From PWQG01 sp051747985 (GTDB lineage Bacteria; Pseudomonadota; Gammaproteobacteria; Pseudomonadales; Pseudohongiellaceae), in the NCBI GenBank assembly GCA_051747985.1, contig JBNJGU010000109.1:1-9858 (forward strand): DNA of 9,858 nt. The letters run 5' to 3'. The notes beneath the pieces are model-generated. The model had not been told where the DNA came from. It worked only from the letters and a program-made list of their open reading frames with translations, and searched no databases. The translations under genes and the position numbers were made by a program. The first letter of the stretch is position 1. Each line of letters begins with the position of its first letter. Shown here piece by piece: positions 1-6,600 of the stretch.

Positions 1-84
1 GTGCACGGTACGGGGCAGGTCCGGTCCCGCCGCCAGTCCATGCCAGGGGTGCGGGCGGGAACGGTTGTACGATTCGTTGCTCAT
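1..84 (-). CDS. ppa: Inorganic pyrophosphatase, N-terminal fragment (cut by window edge)
   Basis: Only the first 28 codons are present, reading MSNESYNRSRPHPWHGLAAG and then PDLPRTVH to the left edge. The HPWHGL-x-AG-x-x-x-P opening is what I remember from a subgroup of soluble family I inorganic pyrophosphatases, which hydrolyse pyrophosphate to two phosphates in the cytoplasm and pull biosynthetic reactions forward. This opening differs from the short E. coli Ppa N-terminus. None of the catalytic acidic residues lie in the visible part, so the call rests on N-terminal resemblance only. The ATG at 84-82 is preceded by AAGGA (minus strand, 96-100) at 11 bases, and further upstream by an extended -10 promoter. 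It lies downstream of the amidase gene on the same strand, 86 bases after its stop, but with its own promoter it is probably a separate transcription unit. Another protein with the same N-terminal motif cannot be excluded. Confidence 0.6.
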   Translation of the reverse strand, partial: MSNESYNRSRPHPWHGLAAGPDLPRTVH

Positions 85-138
85 CGCTTGGGGATTCCTT
101 GTGATCATAGTGAGACAGTGGGTGGAAAAGCGGCGCGC

Positions 139-168
139 ATTATAGCAGCCGCCGCCAGCGGATGGCAG
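139..168 (-). promoter_or_regulatory. Extended -10 promoter for the pyrophosphatase gene
   Basis: On the minus strand a perfect TATAAT (144 to 139) is preceded by TGC, making the extended -10 motif TGnTATAAT. A weaker -35 match CTGCCA (168 to 163, 4 of 6 to TTGACA) stands 18 bases upstream, almost touching the amidase stop codon. The segment after the -10 is GCGCGCC, a strongly GC-rich discriminator. Transcription would start near 131-134 and give a leader of about 50 bases containing the AAGGA ribosome site. Confidence 0.6.
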
Positions 169-170
169 GG

Positions 171-1604
171 TCAGGTCGGGCGCGCGAAACCGCTGTCATC
201 CACGCTTTCCAGCAGGGCCGCGAGCTGCAGCAGGCGATGATCCTGTCCCCAGGCGGCACTGAACATCACCCCCACGGGATGGCCGCTTGGATTGCGGTGC
301 ATCGGCATCGACAGGCTGGGTTGCCCGGTACCGTTGTACAGGGCCGTGAATCCGCTGTAGGCATTGAAACGCTGCGCATACTCGCGGATGTCGCCATTCA
401 TGTCGAGCCAGCCCAGCTCGGCGGCGGGGTGGGTCAATACCGGTGACAGTACCACGTCGTGATGGCGGTGGAACGCCTGCATCTGCCACTCCGCCTGCTT
501 CAGGGTGTCCAGTGCCTCGAGGTAGTCGGTGGCCGTGGTGGTCAGGCCGCGGGCCGCCATGCGACGGGTCGCTTCCTCCAGCGGTGACTGATCCAGCGCG
601 GCGGCGCCATCGTCACCCAGCGCCGGCTTCAGGATCTGGGCCACGTGGACATTGATCAGTGTGCCCATGGCCTGCCCCAGAGCCTGATAATCGACCGGTG
701 GACGCTGCTCTTCGACGATCATTCCGGCGTCCTCGCACAACTTCACCGTGTGGTCGAGCGCGGCCAGGCAATCGTCGTGTACGACAGCGCCGCCAGGGTG
801 CTGGCGCTGCAATGCGATCCGCAATCGGCCGGGCTGGCGATTGTGGCTCTGGTAACAGGACTCACCAAAGGCGGGCAGGGCGAACCAGTGGGGTTGTTCC
901 AGCCGCAGCACATCCAGAAAAGCGGCGCTGTCTCGGACGCTGCGGGTCAGCACATGGTTGACACTCATGCCGCTCCAGGCGCTGCCGATATCGTTCTCCA
1001 CCACGGTCAGGCCACGGCTGGGCTTGAGCCCCACCAGACCACAGCAGGCGGCGGGGATGCGGATGGAGCCGCCGCCGTCGCTACCATGGGCGGCGGGTAC
1101 GATGCCCGCCGCCACTGCCGCGGCGCTGCCCCCGCTGGAGCCGCCCGGTGAATGACCCGGTGCCTCCGGGTTCTGACAGGGACCGTACAATGCACTTTCC
1201 GTGGTGATGGTCAGGCACAGCTCGGGGATGTTGGTCTTGCCGAACAGCAGCAGGCCGGCCTCACGGAAACGCCGGGCCACCAGACTGTCGGTTTCCGCCA
1301 CCTGGTCGGCGAACAGCCGGCTGCCATGGGTCTGCGGCCAGTCGGCGACGGCGGCCATGTCCTTGATGAGAAACGGGACACCCTGCAGTGACGAGAGATC
1401 ATCGGTGGCCACCGACCCCATGGCCACGGCGGCGGCACGAGCCTCCTCGAAGCCCCGGTGCACGATGGCATTCAGTCCGGGGTTGAGCGCCTCGGCACGG
1501 GCGATGGCTGACTCCAGCAGTTCGGCGGGGGAGACCTCCCCGGTCTGGAGCAGCGAGGCCAGGCTGATGGCGTCATGGCGCGGATATTCTTCCGGTGTCA
1601 GCAT
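171..1604 (-). CDS. Amidase-signature family amidohydrolase
   Basis: This 477-residue protein belongs to the amidase signature family, serine hydrolases that cleave linear or cyclic amides. The Ser-cisSer-Lys triad is visible: Lys81 in FLIKDM, the cis-Ser in GGSSGGSAAAVAAG (Ser156/Ser157), and the nucleophile Ser180 in HGSDGGGSIRIPA. The usual Thr or Ile of GSDTGGS is Gly here. Overall it recalls the 6-aminohexanoate-cyclic-dimer hydrolase (NylA)-like branch, for example SVRDSAAFLDVL and the C-terminal PVGVMFSAAWGQDHRLLQLAALLE. It resembles GatA in length, but no gatB or gatC is nearby and it probably does not act in tRNA amidation. No signal peptide is seen, so it is probably cytoplasmic. 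The ATG lies only 2 bases after the pilU stop, with AAGGA (1617-1621) 12 bases upstream inside the pilU end, so translation is probably coupled. The substrate cannot be read from the sequence. Confidence 0.9.
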   Translation of the reverse strand: MLTPEEYPRHDAISLASLLQTGEVSPAELLESAIARAEALNPGLNAIVHRGFEEARAAAVAMGSVATDDLSSLQGVPFLIKDMAAVADWPQTHGSRLFADQVAETDSLVARRFREAGLLLFGKTNIPELCLTITTESALYGPCQNPEAPGHSPGGSSGGSAAAVAAGIVPAAHGSDGGGSIRIPAACCGLVGLKPSRGLTVVENDIGSAWSGMSVNHVLTRSVRDSAAFLDVLRLEQPHWFALPAFGESCYQSHNRQPGRLRIALQRQHPGGAVVHDDCLAALDHTVKLCEDAGMIVEEQRPPVDYQALGQAMGTLINVHVAQILKPALGDDGAAALDQSPLEEATRRMAARGLTTTATDYLEALDTLKQAEWQMQAFHRHHDVVLSPVLTHPAAELGWLDMNGDIREYAQRFNAYSGFTALYNGTGQPSLSMPMHRNPSGHPVGVMFSAAWGQDHRLLQLAALLESVDDSGFARPT

Positions 1605-1606
1605 GA

Positions 1607-2731
1607 TCAGAGTCCGTCCTTCGGCGTCAGTGACAGACCACTCTTGTCGGGTCGGTCCGATGTTGGCGTTTCCCCGTCGGACAACTGGACGCGCAGCCTG
1701 AGGTTGTTTTTGGAATCAGCGTTTTTGAGTGCCTCCTCCAGCGAGATCTGCCCGGCCTTGTACAGATCGAACAGGGCCGCGTCAAAGGCCTTCATGCCCT
1801 GTTCCTCGGACTTCTCCATCACTTCCCGGATCTCGTCCACCTTGCCGGTCTTGATCAGGTCCTGGACCCGGGGCGTGCCCAGCAACACCTCGATGGCGGC
1901 GGCACGCTTGCCATCGGGTGTGGGTATCAGGCGCTGCGAGACCAGTCCGCGCAGGTTCAGGGACAGATCCAGAAACAGTTGCTTGTGGCGCTCTTCCGGG
2001 AAAAAGTTGATGATGCGGTCCAGTGCCTGACTGGCATTGTTGGCGTGCAGGGTGGACAGGCACAGGTGACCGGTCTCGGCAAAGGCGATGGCATGCTCCA
2101 TGGTCTCGCGACTGCGGATCTCGCCGATCAGAATGACATCCGGCGCCTGTCGCAGCGTGTTCTTGAGGGCCTCGTCATAGCTGAGGGTATCCATGCCCAC
2201 TTCCCGCTGATTGACCAGGCAGCCCTTGTGCGGATGGATGAACTCCACCGGATCTTCGATGGTGACGATGTGTCCGTCGCTGTTGATGTTGCGGTAGTCC
2301 AGCAGGGCGGCCAGCGAGGTGGATTTGCCGGTGCCGGTGCCGCCGACGAACAGCACCAGACCGCGTTTTTCCATGATCAGTTGCGTGAGGATTTCCGGCA
2401 GGCCCAGTTTGCGCCAGTCTGGCAGGTCGGTCTTGATGTGCCGCGCCACCAGGCCGACTTCCCCGCGTTGCCGGAAGATGTTGATGCGAAACCGGCCGAT
2501 GTCGGGATCGGCGATCGCCAGGTTCATTTCCAGGTGTTTCTCGAACTCGGCGATCTGCTCCGCGCTCATGATCTGCCAGGCGATCTTGCGGATGGACTGT
2601 CCCTGCAGGTTCTGTGAACTCAGCCGGACCAGATGGCCGTGGGCCTTGATGCTGGGCGGGGCGCCGTCGGTCAGGAACAGGTCGGAGGCTTCCTTCTCCA
2701 CCATGATGCGCAGCAGATCCTTGAATCCCAT
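1607..2731 (-). CDS. pilU: Type IV pilus retraction ATPase, PilU type
   Basis: A 374-residue hexameric secretion-type ATPase of the PilT/PilU family, which powers depolymerisation of type IV pili at the cytoplasmic base for twitching and DNA uptake. The N-terminal PAS-like domain starts MGFKDLLRIMVEKEASDLFL. The ATPase domain has Walker A GGTGTGKS (130-137), the Asp box VTIEDPVEFIH (156-166), Walker B DVILIGEIR (198-206) and the His box HLCLSTLHA (222-230). The stretch RETMEHAIAFAETGHLCLSTLHANN and the tail around EALKNADSKNNLRL are PilU-like; PilT has IRLALTAAETGHLV at this place. Length matches PilU. The ATG has an excellent ribosome site, AGGAGG (2741-2746), 9 bases away. The gene sits 47 bases after pyrB and 2 bases before the amidase, all on one strand. 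PilU normally assists PilT and is often encoded right behind it, but pilT is not in this window. Confidence 0.93.
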   Translation of the reverse strand: MGFKDLLRIMVEKEASDLFLTDGAPPSIKAHGHLVRLSSQNLQGQSIRKIAWQIMSAEQIAEFEKHLEMNLAIADPDIGRFRINIFRQRGEVGLVARHIKTDLPDWRKLGLPEILTQLIMEKRGLVLFVGGTGTGKSTSLAALLDYRNINSDGHIVTIEDPVEFIHPHKGCLVNQREVGMDTLSYDEALKNTLRQAPDVILIGEIRSRETMEHAIAFAETGHLCLSTLHANNASQALDRIINFFPEERHKQLFLDLSLNLRGLVSQRLIPTPDGKRAAAIEVLLGTPRVQDLIKTGKVDEIREVMEKSEEQGMKAFDAALFDLYKAGQISLEEALKNADSKNNLRLRVQLSDGETPTSDRPDKSGLSLTPKDGL

Positions 2732-2778
2732 GAGTGCCAGCCTCCTGTGTCTGTGTGTCCGTCCGTCTTGCGCGGTTT

Positions 2779-3795
2779 TCAGTCGAAGCGGCTGCCAGTG
2801 TACCAGTTGACCGGGCGCGACGTGTCATCCACCTGGCCGACCACATCCAGCACCAGGGCGAACAGGGCCATTCGCACCAGCACTCCGTTATCGGCCTGAC
2901 GGAAGATGGCCAGATTGGGATGCTGGTTCAGGTCATTGTCCAGCTCATTGGCCTCGGCGCGCGAATCACGTGGCATGGGGTGCATGATCACGGTGTTGGG
3001 CTGGCAGTATTGCGTGTAGGTCGCCTGGTTCAGACGGAAGCGCCCCCGGTACAGATCCGCCTCGATGCGGTCGTGGAAACGCTCTTCCTGGATCCGGGTC
3101 AGGTAGACGATCTCGTTGCCGGTCAGGCCGTTTTCCATGTCCTCGGTCTCCACCACTTCATGGCCGCGCTCGCGCAGGTCGCGGACGATTTCCTCCGGCA
3201 TGCGCAGTTCGGGTGGCGATATCAGGGTGAAGCGCACATTGTCGTAAAGCTGGATCAGGCGCGACAGGCTGTGTACGGTGCGGCCGTATTTCAGGTCTCC
3301 GATCATGGCGATATGCATGCCGTCCAGATGCTCGCGCCGCGAGCGCAACTCCTTGCGGATGGTGTACAGGTCCAGCAGCGCCTGGCTGGGGTGCTCGTTG
3401 TGCCCGTCGCCGCCGTTGATCACCGGCACCCGGCTGGCACGGGCGAACTCGGCCACGGAGCCGGGCTGGGGGTGGCGCATGACGATGATGTCACTATAGC
3501 CGCTGAGCACACGGGCGGTGTCGTACAGTGACTCGCCCTTGCTCAGCGATGAGGCCGAGATGCCCGTGGTTTCCCGGACCTCGCCGCCCAGCAGATTGAA
3601 GGCGCAGCCGAAACTGACGCGGGTACGGGTGCTGGATTCGAAGAACATGTTGCCGAGTATCGCACCGTCCAGTACGGAGGTGATGCGCTGACGGTGGGCA
3701 TACGGTTCCATCTGATCCGCCACCTTGAACACGCGCTCGACATCTTCGCGTTCGAACTGGGATACGCTCAATATGTGGCTGCCGGGGAATTGCAT
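2779..3795 (-). CDS. pyrB: Aspartate carbamoyltransferase catalytic chain, long form
   Basis: A 338-residue aspartate transcarbamylase, catalysing carbamoyl phosphate plus aspartate to carbamoyl aspartate in pyrimidine synthesis. Visible motifs are the carbamoyl phosphate loop STRTR (55-59), the 80s-loop Lys86 in SLSKGES, MRHP (106-109), HPSQ (135-138), GDLKYGRTVHSL (166-177), the aspartate-binding loop YLTRIQEER (231-239) and MHPMPR (271-276). E. coli PyrB has about 310 residues; the extra length here is mostly internal and at the C-terminus (ending VNWYTGSRFD), and the sequence recalls the longer ATCase of Shewanella-like bacteria. I chose the ATG at 3795-3793 because the family begins MQF-GSHILSVSQ and GGAGAGG (3807-3813) lies 11 bases upstream. 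A TTG at 3858 would add 21 unsupported residues. No pyrI (regulatory chain) or pyrC-like gene follows; pilU comes next, 47 bases downstream. It is divergent from sbcB across 81 bases. Confidence 0.95.
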   Translation of the reverse strand: MQFPGSHILSVSQFEREDVERVFKVADQMEPYAHRQRITSVLDGAILGNMFFESSTRTRVSFGCAFNLLGGEVRETTGISASSLSKGESLYDTARVLSGYSDIIVMRHPQPGSVAEFARASRVPVINGGDGHNEHPSQALLDLYTIRKELRSRREHLDGMHIAMIGDLKYGRTVHSLSRLIQLYDNVRFTLISPPELRMPEEIVRDLRERGHEVVETEDMENGLTGNEIVYLTRIQEERFHDRIEADLYRGRFRLNQATYTQYCQPNTVIMHPMPRDSRAEANELDNDLNQHPNLAIFRQADNGVLVRMALFALVLDVVGQVDDTSRPVNWYTGSRFD

Positions 3796-3857
3796 CGTGC
3801 TGCCTGCCTCTCCTGCTCTTTCCTGTCTGTTGCCTGTGTTACAGTTCCGTGGCTGCA

Positions 3858-3863
3858 ATCATA
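3858..3863 (-). promoter_or_regulatory. Candidate -10 box for pyrB
   Basis: TATGAT on the minus strand matches the -10 consensus at 5 of 6 positions and is the best such match upstream of pyrB. No convincing -35 hexamer is found at 16 to 18 bases. The box lies just upstream of the sbcB ribosome site, so pyrB transcription would begin inside the divergent leader. Confidence 0.3.
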
Positions 3864-3866
3864 CAC

Positions 3867-3871
3867 AGGAG
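3867..3871 (+). promoter_or_regulatory. Ribosome binding site that sets the sbcB GTG start
   Basis: AGGAG stands 5 bases before GTG at 3877. The reading frame is open further left to an ATG at 3694, but that would run through the start of pyrB and add 61 residues with no counterpart in exonuclease I. No other start codon in frame lies between this site and the conserved HDYE motif. Confidence 0.7.
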
Positions 3872-3876
3872 TCCCG

Positions 3877-5352
3877 GTGGCCACCACAATCTATTGGCAT
3901 GACTACGAAGCATTCGGGGCCGATCCGCGTCGCGACCGTGCCTCCCAGTTCGCCGGTGTCAGGACCGACGAGGCGCTGAACATCATCGGCGAGCCGCTGG
4001 TCATCCATTGCCAGCCGTCGCCGGACATGCTGCCGCATCCGGAGGCGTGTCTGCTGACCGGGATCACGCCCCGGCTGGCACGGGAGCAGGGTGTGCCCGA
4101 GGCGCGTTTCATCAGCATGATCCATCAGGAAATGTCGCAGCCGGGCACCTGCTCGGCGGGTTATAACAGTATCCGTTTCGACGACGAGATGACCCGCCAC
4201 CTGCTGTACCGCAACCTGTTCGATCCCTATGAACGGGAGTGGAAGGACGGCAATTCGCGCTGGGACATCATCGACATGTTGCGGCTCTGTCATGCTCTGC
4301 GACCGGAGGGCATCGAATGGCCGCGGCGCGATGACGGCACCCCGAGCTTCCGGCTGGAGGCATTGACCGCGGCCAATGGTATCGGCCACGAGGAGGCGCA
4401 CGACGCGCTGGCCGATGTCCATGCCACCATCGCCATGGCCGCGCTGGTCCGTCGCGCCCAGCCCCGGCTGTACGATTACGTGTTCGGCCTGCGCCGCAAG
4501 CGGGCCGTGCAGGCGCAGATCGACCTGGTCGGGCAACGGCCGTTTCTGCATGTCTCGGCCCTGTATGGACGTGATCATGGTGCCATCGCTCCGGTCATGC
4601 CGCTGGCGCCGCATCCGGTCAACAGCAACGGCATCATCGTCTGTGATCTTCGCGGTGATCCGGCGGACTGGGTCGATCTCGATGCCGATACGCTGCGTCA
4701 GCGCCTGTTCGCGCCGCGCGGTTCGCGTCCGGACGATGAGCCCCGGGTGCCGCTCAAGGTGCTGCAGATCAACCACTGTCCGGTGATCGCGCCGATGAGT
4801 ACCCTGGAGGCGGATCGCGCCGGATATCTCGATATCGACCGTTCCCGTTGCCAGCGGCACTGGGAGCAGCTACGCCAACGCGATGATCTGCCGGCCATCC
4901 TGCAGGCGGTCTATGCGCCGCCGGACGAGACCCCGGGGTCGGGTGGACCGGAGGACCCGGATTTCATGCTGTATGCCGGTGGATTTTTCGGCGCCGCCGA
5001 CAAGGCGGCGATGCGCCAGATACGCCAGCTGCCACCGGAGGTGCTGGCCGAGCGGCATTTTGACTTCCAGGACCCGCGCCTGCCGGAAATGCTGTTCCGG
5101 TACCGCGCGCGCAATTATCCGCATACGCTGCGGGAATCGGAGCAACAGCACTGGCGTGAGTTCTGCGCGCAGCGCCTGCGGCGCCAGCCGACGGAGGAGG
5201 GCGCCGGCCCGACGCTGGACGAGTTCAATCACCAGCTGGGGATGCTGTCGGAGCAGCCATCGGTCGATGCGGAAGCGGTCCGCATCCGGCGTGAACTGGA
5301 GCACTGGCGTGACGAGGTCTGCCGATTTGCCGGTATATCCGGAAATGAGTAG
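3877..5352 (+). CDS. sbcB: Exodeoxyribonuclease I (ExoI)
   Basis: A 491-residue DEDDh 3'-to-5' exonuclease that degrades single-stranded DNA during recombination, mismatch repair and end processing. All five catalytic residues align without gaps to E. coli SbcB: Asp9 and Glu11 (WHDYEAFG), Asp102 (YNSIRFDDE), His175 and Asp180 (HDALADVHATIAMA). The exonuclease domain covers about residues 1-200. The SH3-like part follows (about 205-350, including DLVGQRPFLHVSALYG and VPLKVLQINHCPVIAP), then the C-terminal helical domain (GGFFGAADKAAMRQI, MLFRYRARNYPHTL). E. coli ExoI has 475 residues, so the length is normal. The start is GTG with AGGAG 5 bases upstream. The gene is divergent from pyrB and precedes the acyltransferase by 33 bases on the same strand. 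No recombination partner is adjacent. Confidence 0.96.
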   Translation: MATTIYWHDYEAFGADPRRDRASQFAGVRTDEALNIIGEPLVIHCQPSPDMLPHPEACLLTGITPRLAREQGVPEARFISMIHQEMSQPGTCSAGYNSIRFDDEMTRHLLYRNLFDPYEREWKDGNSRWDIIDMLRLCHALRPEGIEWPRRDDGTPSFRLEALTAANGIGHEEAHDALADVHATIAMAALVRRAQPRLYDYVFGLRRKRAVQAQIDLVGQRPFLHVSALYGRDHGAIAPVMPLAPHPVNSNGIIVCDLRGDPADWVDLDADTLRQRLFAPRGSRPDDEPRVPLKVLQINHCPVIAPMSTLEADRAGYLDIDRSRCQRHWEQLRQRDDLPAILQAVYAPPDETPGSGGPEDPDFMLYAGGFFGAADKAAMRQIRQLPPEVLAERHFDFQDPRLPEMLFRYRARNYPHTLRESEQQHWREFCAQRLRRQPTEEGAGPTLDEFNHQLGMLSEQPSVDAEAVRIRRELEHWRDEVCRFAGISGNE

Positions 5353-5355
5353 AAT
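5327..5355 (+). promoter_or_regulatory. Candidate sigma-70 promoter for the acyltransferase, across the sbcB stop
   Basis: TTGCCG (5327-5332, 4 of 6 to the -35 consensus) and TAGAAT (5350-5355, 5 of 6 to the -10 consensus) are separated by exactly 17 bases. The first three bases of the -10 are the sbcB TAG stop codon. The following segment TCCGCGCG is GC-rich. A start near 5362 would give a leader of about 24 bases that contains the AGAGG ribosome site. Confidence 0.5.
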
Positions 5356-5385
5356 TCCGCGCGTCACTAACAGAGGCAACCAGCC

Positions 5386-6585
5386 ATGGATCCGTTCGCG
5401 GAAATCAGACCCTACAATGATGAAGAGATCCGTCCGGTCCTGGACCGGCTGCTGGACGACGATGATTTCATCCGCAGCCTGACCGCGTTCGCCTGTCCGC
5501 GATTCAACCGCTGGCTGCCGGCACCGGCGCGCTGGCTGACGCGTCGGGTTTTGCGTCGACAACTGCGTGATGTGCACGATGTCTCCAGCATGCAGGACGT
5601 CATCGCCGGATACATGGACAAGATGATCGAGCGCACCACCACGAAGTTGACGAATTCGGGACTCGATCGTCTGTCGCCGGAAAAGCCCTACCTGTTCATC
5701 AGCAATCACCGCGACATCGCCATGGATCCGGCCTTCGTCAACTACATGCTGTACCACGCCGGTTTCGATACCCTCTACATTGCCATCGGCGACAATCTGC
5801 TCAAGCGTCCCTTCGTCACCGACCTGATGCGTCTGAACAAGAGTTTCATCGTCAAACGCTCGCTGAAGGGGCGTGAACTGCTGAAATCCTCGAAGCAATT
5901 GTCCGCCTACATTGATCACTGTATTGGACTGGGCCGCAATGTCTGGATTGCCCAGCGGGAAGGCAGGGCCAAGGACGGTGTCGACCGCACCGAAACCGGA
6001 CTGCTGAAAATGCTGGGCATGGCCCGCAAGAAGGAAGGACTGGGGGCGGCGCTGGAGGCGTTGAACATCGTGCCAGTGGCGATTTCCTACGAGTTCGATC
6101 CCTGTGATGCGCTCAAGGCCGACGAGCTGTACCAGAAAGAGACCACAGGCACCTACGAGAAGGACGAGAACAGCGACATCAACAGTATCGTCACAGGCAT
6201 GATCGATTTCAAGGGTCATGTGCATGTGGCATTTGGCACGCCGCTGACGGATGTCAGTGACGATGCCGAAGAGGTGGCGGCCAGTATCGATCGCCAGATC
6301 ATCCGCGAATACCGCCTGCAGGGCACCAATCGGCTGGGGCTGGAAGAGCTCGCCCGAATCGAGCCCTCCGCCGTGCCGGCGCTTCAGGCCATGCCGGACT
6401 GGCATATCGAGGACGGCAGCCGCCGGCAGTTCCGGGAACGCCTGGAGGCGGTGGAATCTCCGTTGCGGCCCTATATGCTCAAGATGTACGCCAATCCGGT
6501 CATCAGTCGCCACGCCGCTCAGACGTCGGATCCGTTCGCGGTCGACGACGCTGATCCGTCGACGCGGGTCGAGCCCGGGGACTGA
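5386..6585 (+). CDS. PlsC-like 1-acyl-glycerol-phosphate acyltransferase family protein
   Basis: A 399-residue protein of the glycerolipid acyltransferase (LPLAT) superfamily, likely using acyl-ACP or acyl-CoA at the inner face of the membrane. The motifs in order are: block I FISNHRDIAMDP (104-115, His108), block II LNKSFIVKRS (150-159), block III WIAQREGRAKDG (187-198, corresponding to FPEGTRS) and block IV NIVPVAISYEFDP (227-239). Block I has His-x5-Asp rather than the classic His-x4-Asp, which I also recall in a conserved gammaproteobacterial subfamily with NHRDIVxD. The protein is larger than PlsC (about 245), with an N-terminal extension of about 100 residues and a C-terminal one of about 110. 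No strong transmembrane helix is seen. ATG has AGAGG 9 bases upstream and begins 33 bases after sbcB. The acyl acceptor is unknown; lysophosphatidate is a guess from the family. Confidence 0.82.
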   Translation: MDPFAEIRPYNDEEIRPVLDRLLDDDDFIRSLTAFACPRFNRWLPAPARWLTRRVLRRQLRDVHDVSSMQDVIAGYMDKMIERTTTKLTNSGLDRLSPEKPYLFISNHRDIAMDPAFVNYMLYHAGFDTLYIAIGDNLLKRPFVTDLMRLNKSFIVKRSLKGRELLKSSKQLSAYIDHCIGLGRNVWIAQREGRAKDGVDRTETGLLKMLGMARKKEGLGAALEALNIVPVAISYEFDPCDALKADELYQKETTGTYEKDENSDINSIVTGMIDFKGHVHVAFGTPLTDVSDDAEEVAASIDRQIIREYRLQGTNRLGLEELARIEPSAVPALQAMPDWHIEDGSRRQFRERLEAVESPLRPYMLKMYANPVISRHAAQTSDPFAVDDADPSTRVEPGD

Positions 6586-6600
6586 TCGGGGTGACCGGTT
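6586..6600. other. Convergent gap between acyltransferase and DUF349 genes
   Basis: Only 15 bases separate the two stop codons of these tail-to-tail genes. I see no hairpin followed by a T run on either strand. Termination is either Rho-dependent or the two messages overlap at their 3' ends. Confidence 0.5.

Larger units (their letters stand above)
3796..3876. other. Divergent spacer between pyrB and sbcB
   Basis: This 81-base spacer must hold the start signals of both pyrB (leftward) and sbcB (rightward). For pyrB the best -10 is TATGAT on the minus strand (3863 to 3858), with no good -35; it would start near 3851 and give a leader of about 56 bases. For sbcB a weak TGTTACAGT (3837-3845) could be an extended -10. 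The pyrB leader is purine-rich on the minus strand (repeated CAGG/AGGCAG). A short dyad CTGTGTTACAG (3834-3844) is seen. I find no pyr attenuator-like hairpin followed by a T run. Confidence 0.35.

Noticed and set aside
104..109. A second -10 (TATGAT, minus) nearer the pyrophosphatase start
   Set aside because: It has neither an extended TG nor a -35 at the right spacing; the TGCTATAAT at 139-147 is much better.
171..1604. Amidase as GatA of the tRNA-dependent amidotransferase
   Set aside because: There is no gatC or gatB next to it, and the sequence is closer to the NylA-like amidase branch.
1979..3531. Plus-strand frames opposite pilU and pyrB (212 and 265 codons)
   Set aside because: Shadows of two strongly conserved genes, with no protein features of their own.
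3834..3844. CTGTGTTACAG as a LexA box upstream of sbcB
   Set aside because: The half-sites match but the spacer is 3 bases, not the 8 needed for LexA.
3694..3876. N-terminal extension of sbcB from an ATG at 3694
   Set aside because: It would run antisense through the pyrB start and has no counterpart in exonuclease I; GTG at 3877 has AGGAG upstream.
3859..4860. 333-codon minus-strand frame opposite sbcB
   Set aside because: Shadow of the exonuclease I gene; the sense strand carries all five catalytic residues.
4870..6513. 547-codon open frame on the minus strand across sbcB and the acyltransferase
   Set aside because: It is antisense to two clearly recognisable genes, has no family motifs and spans their junction. 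Long antisense frames are expected at this GC content.
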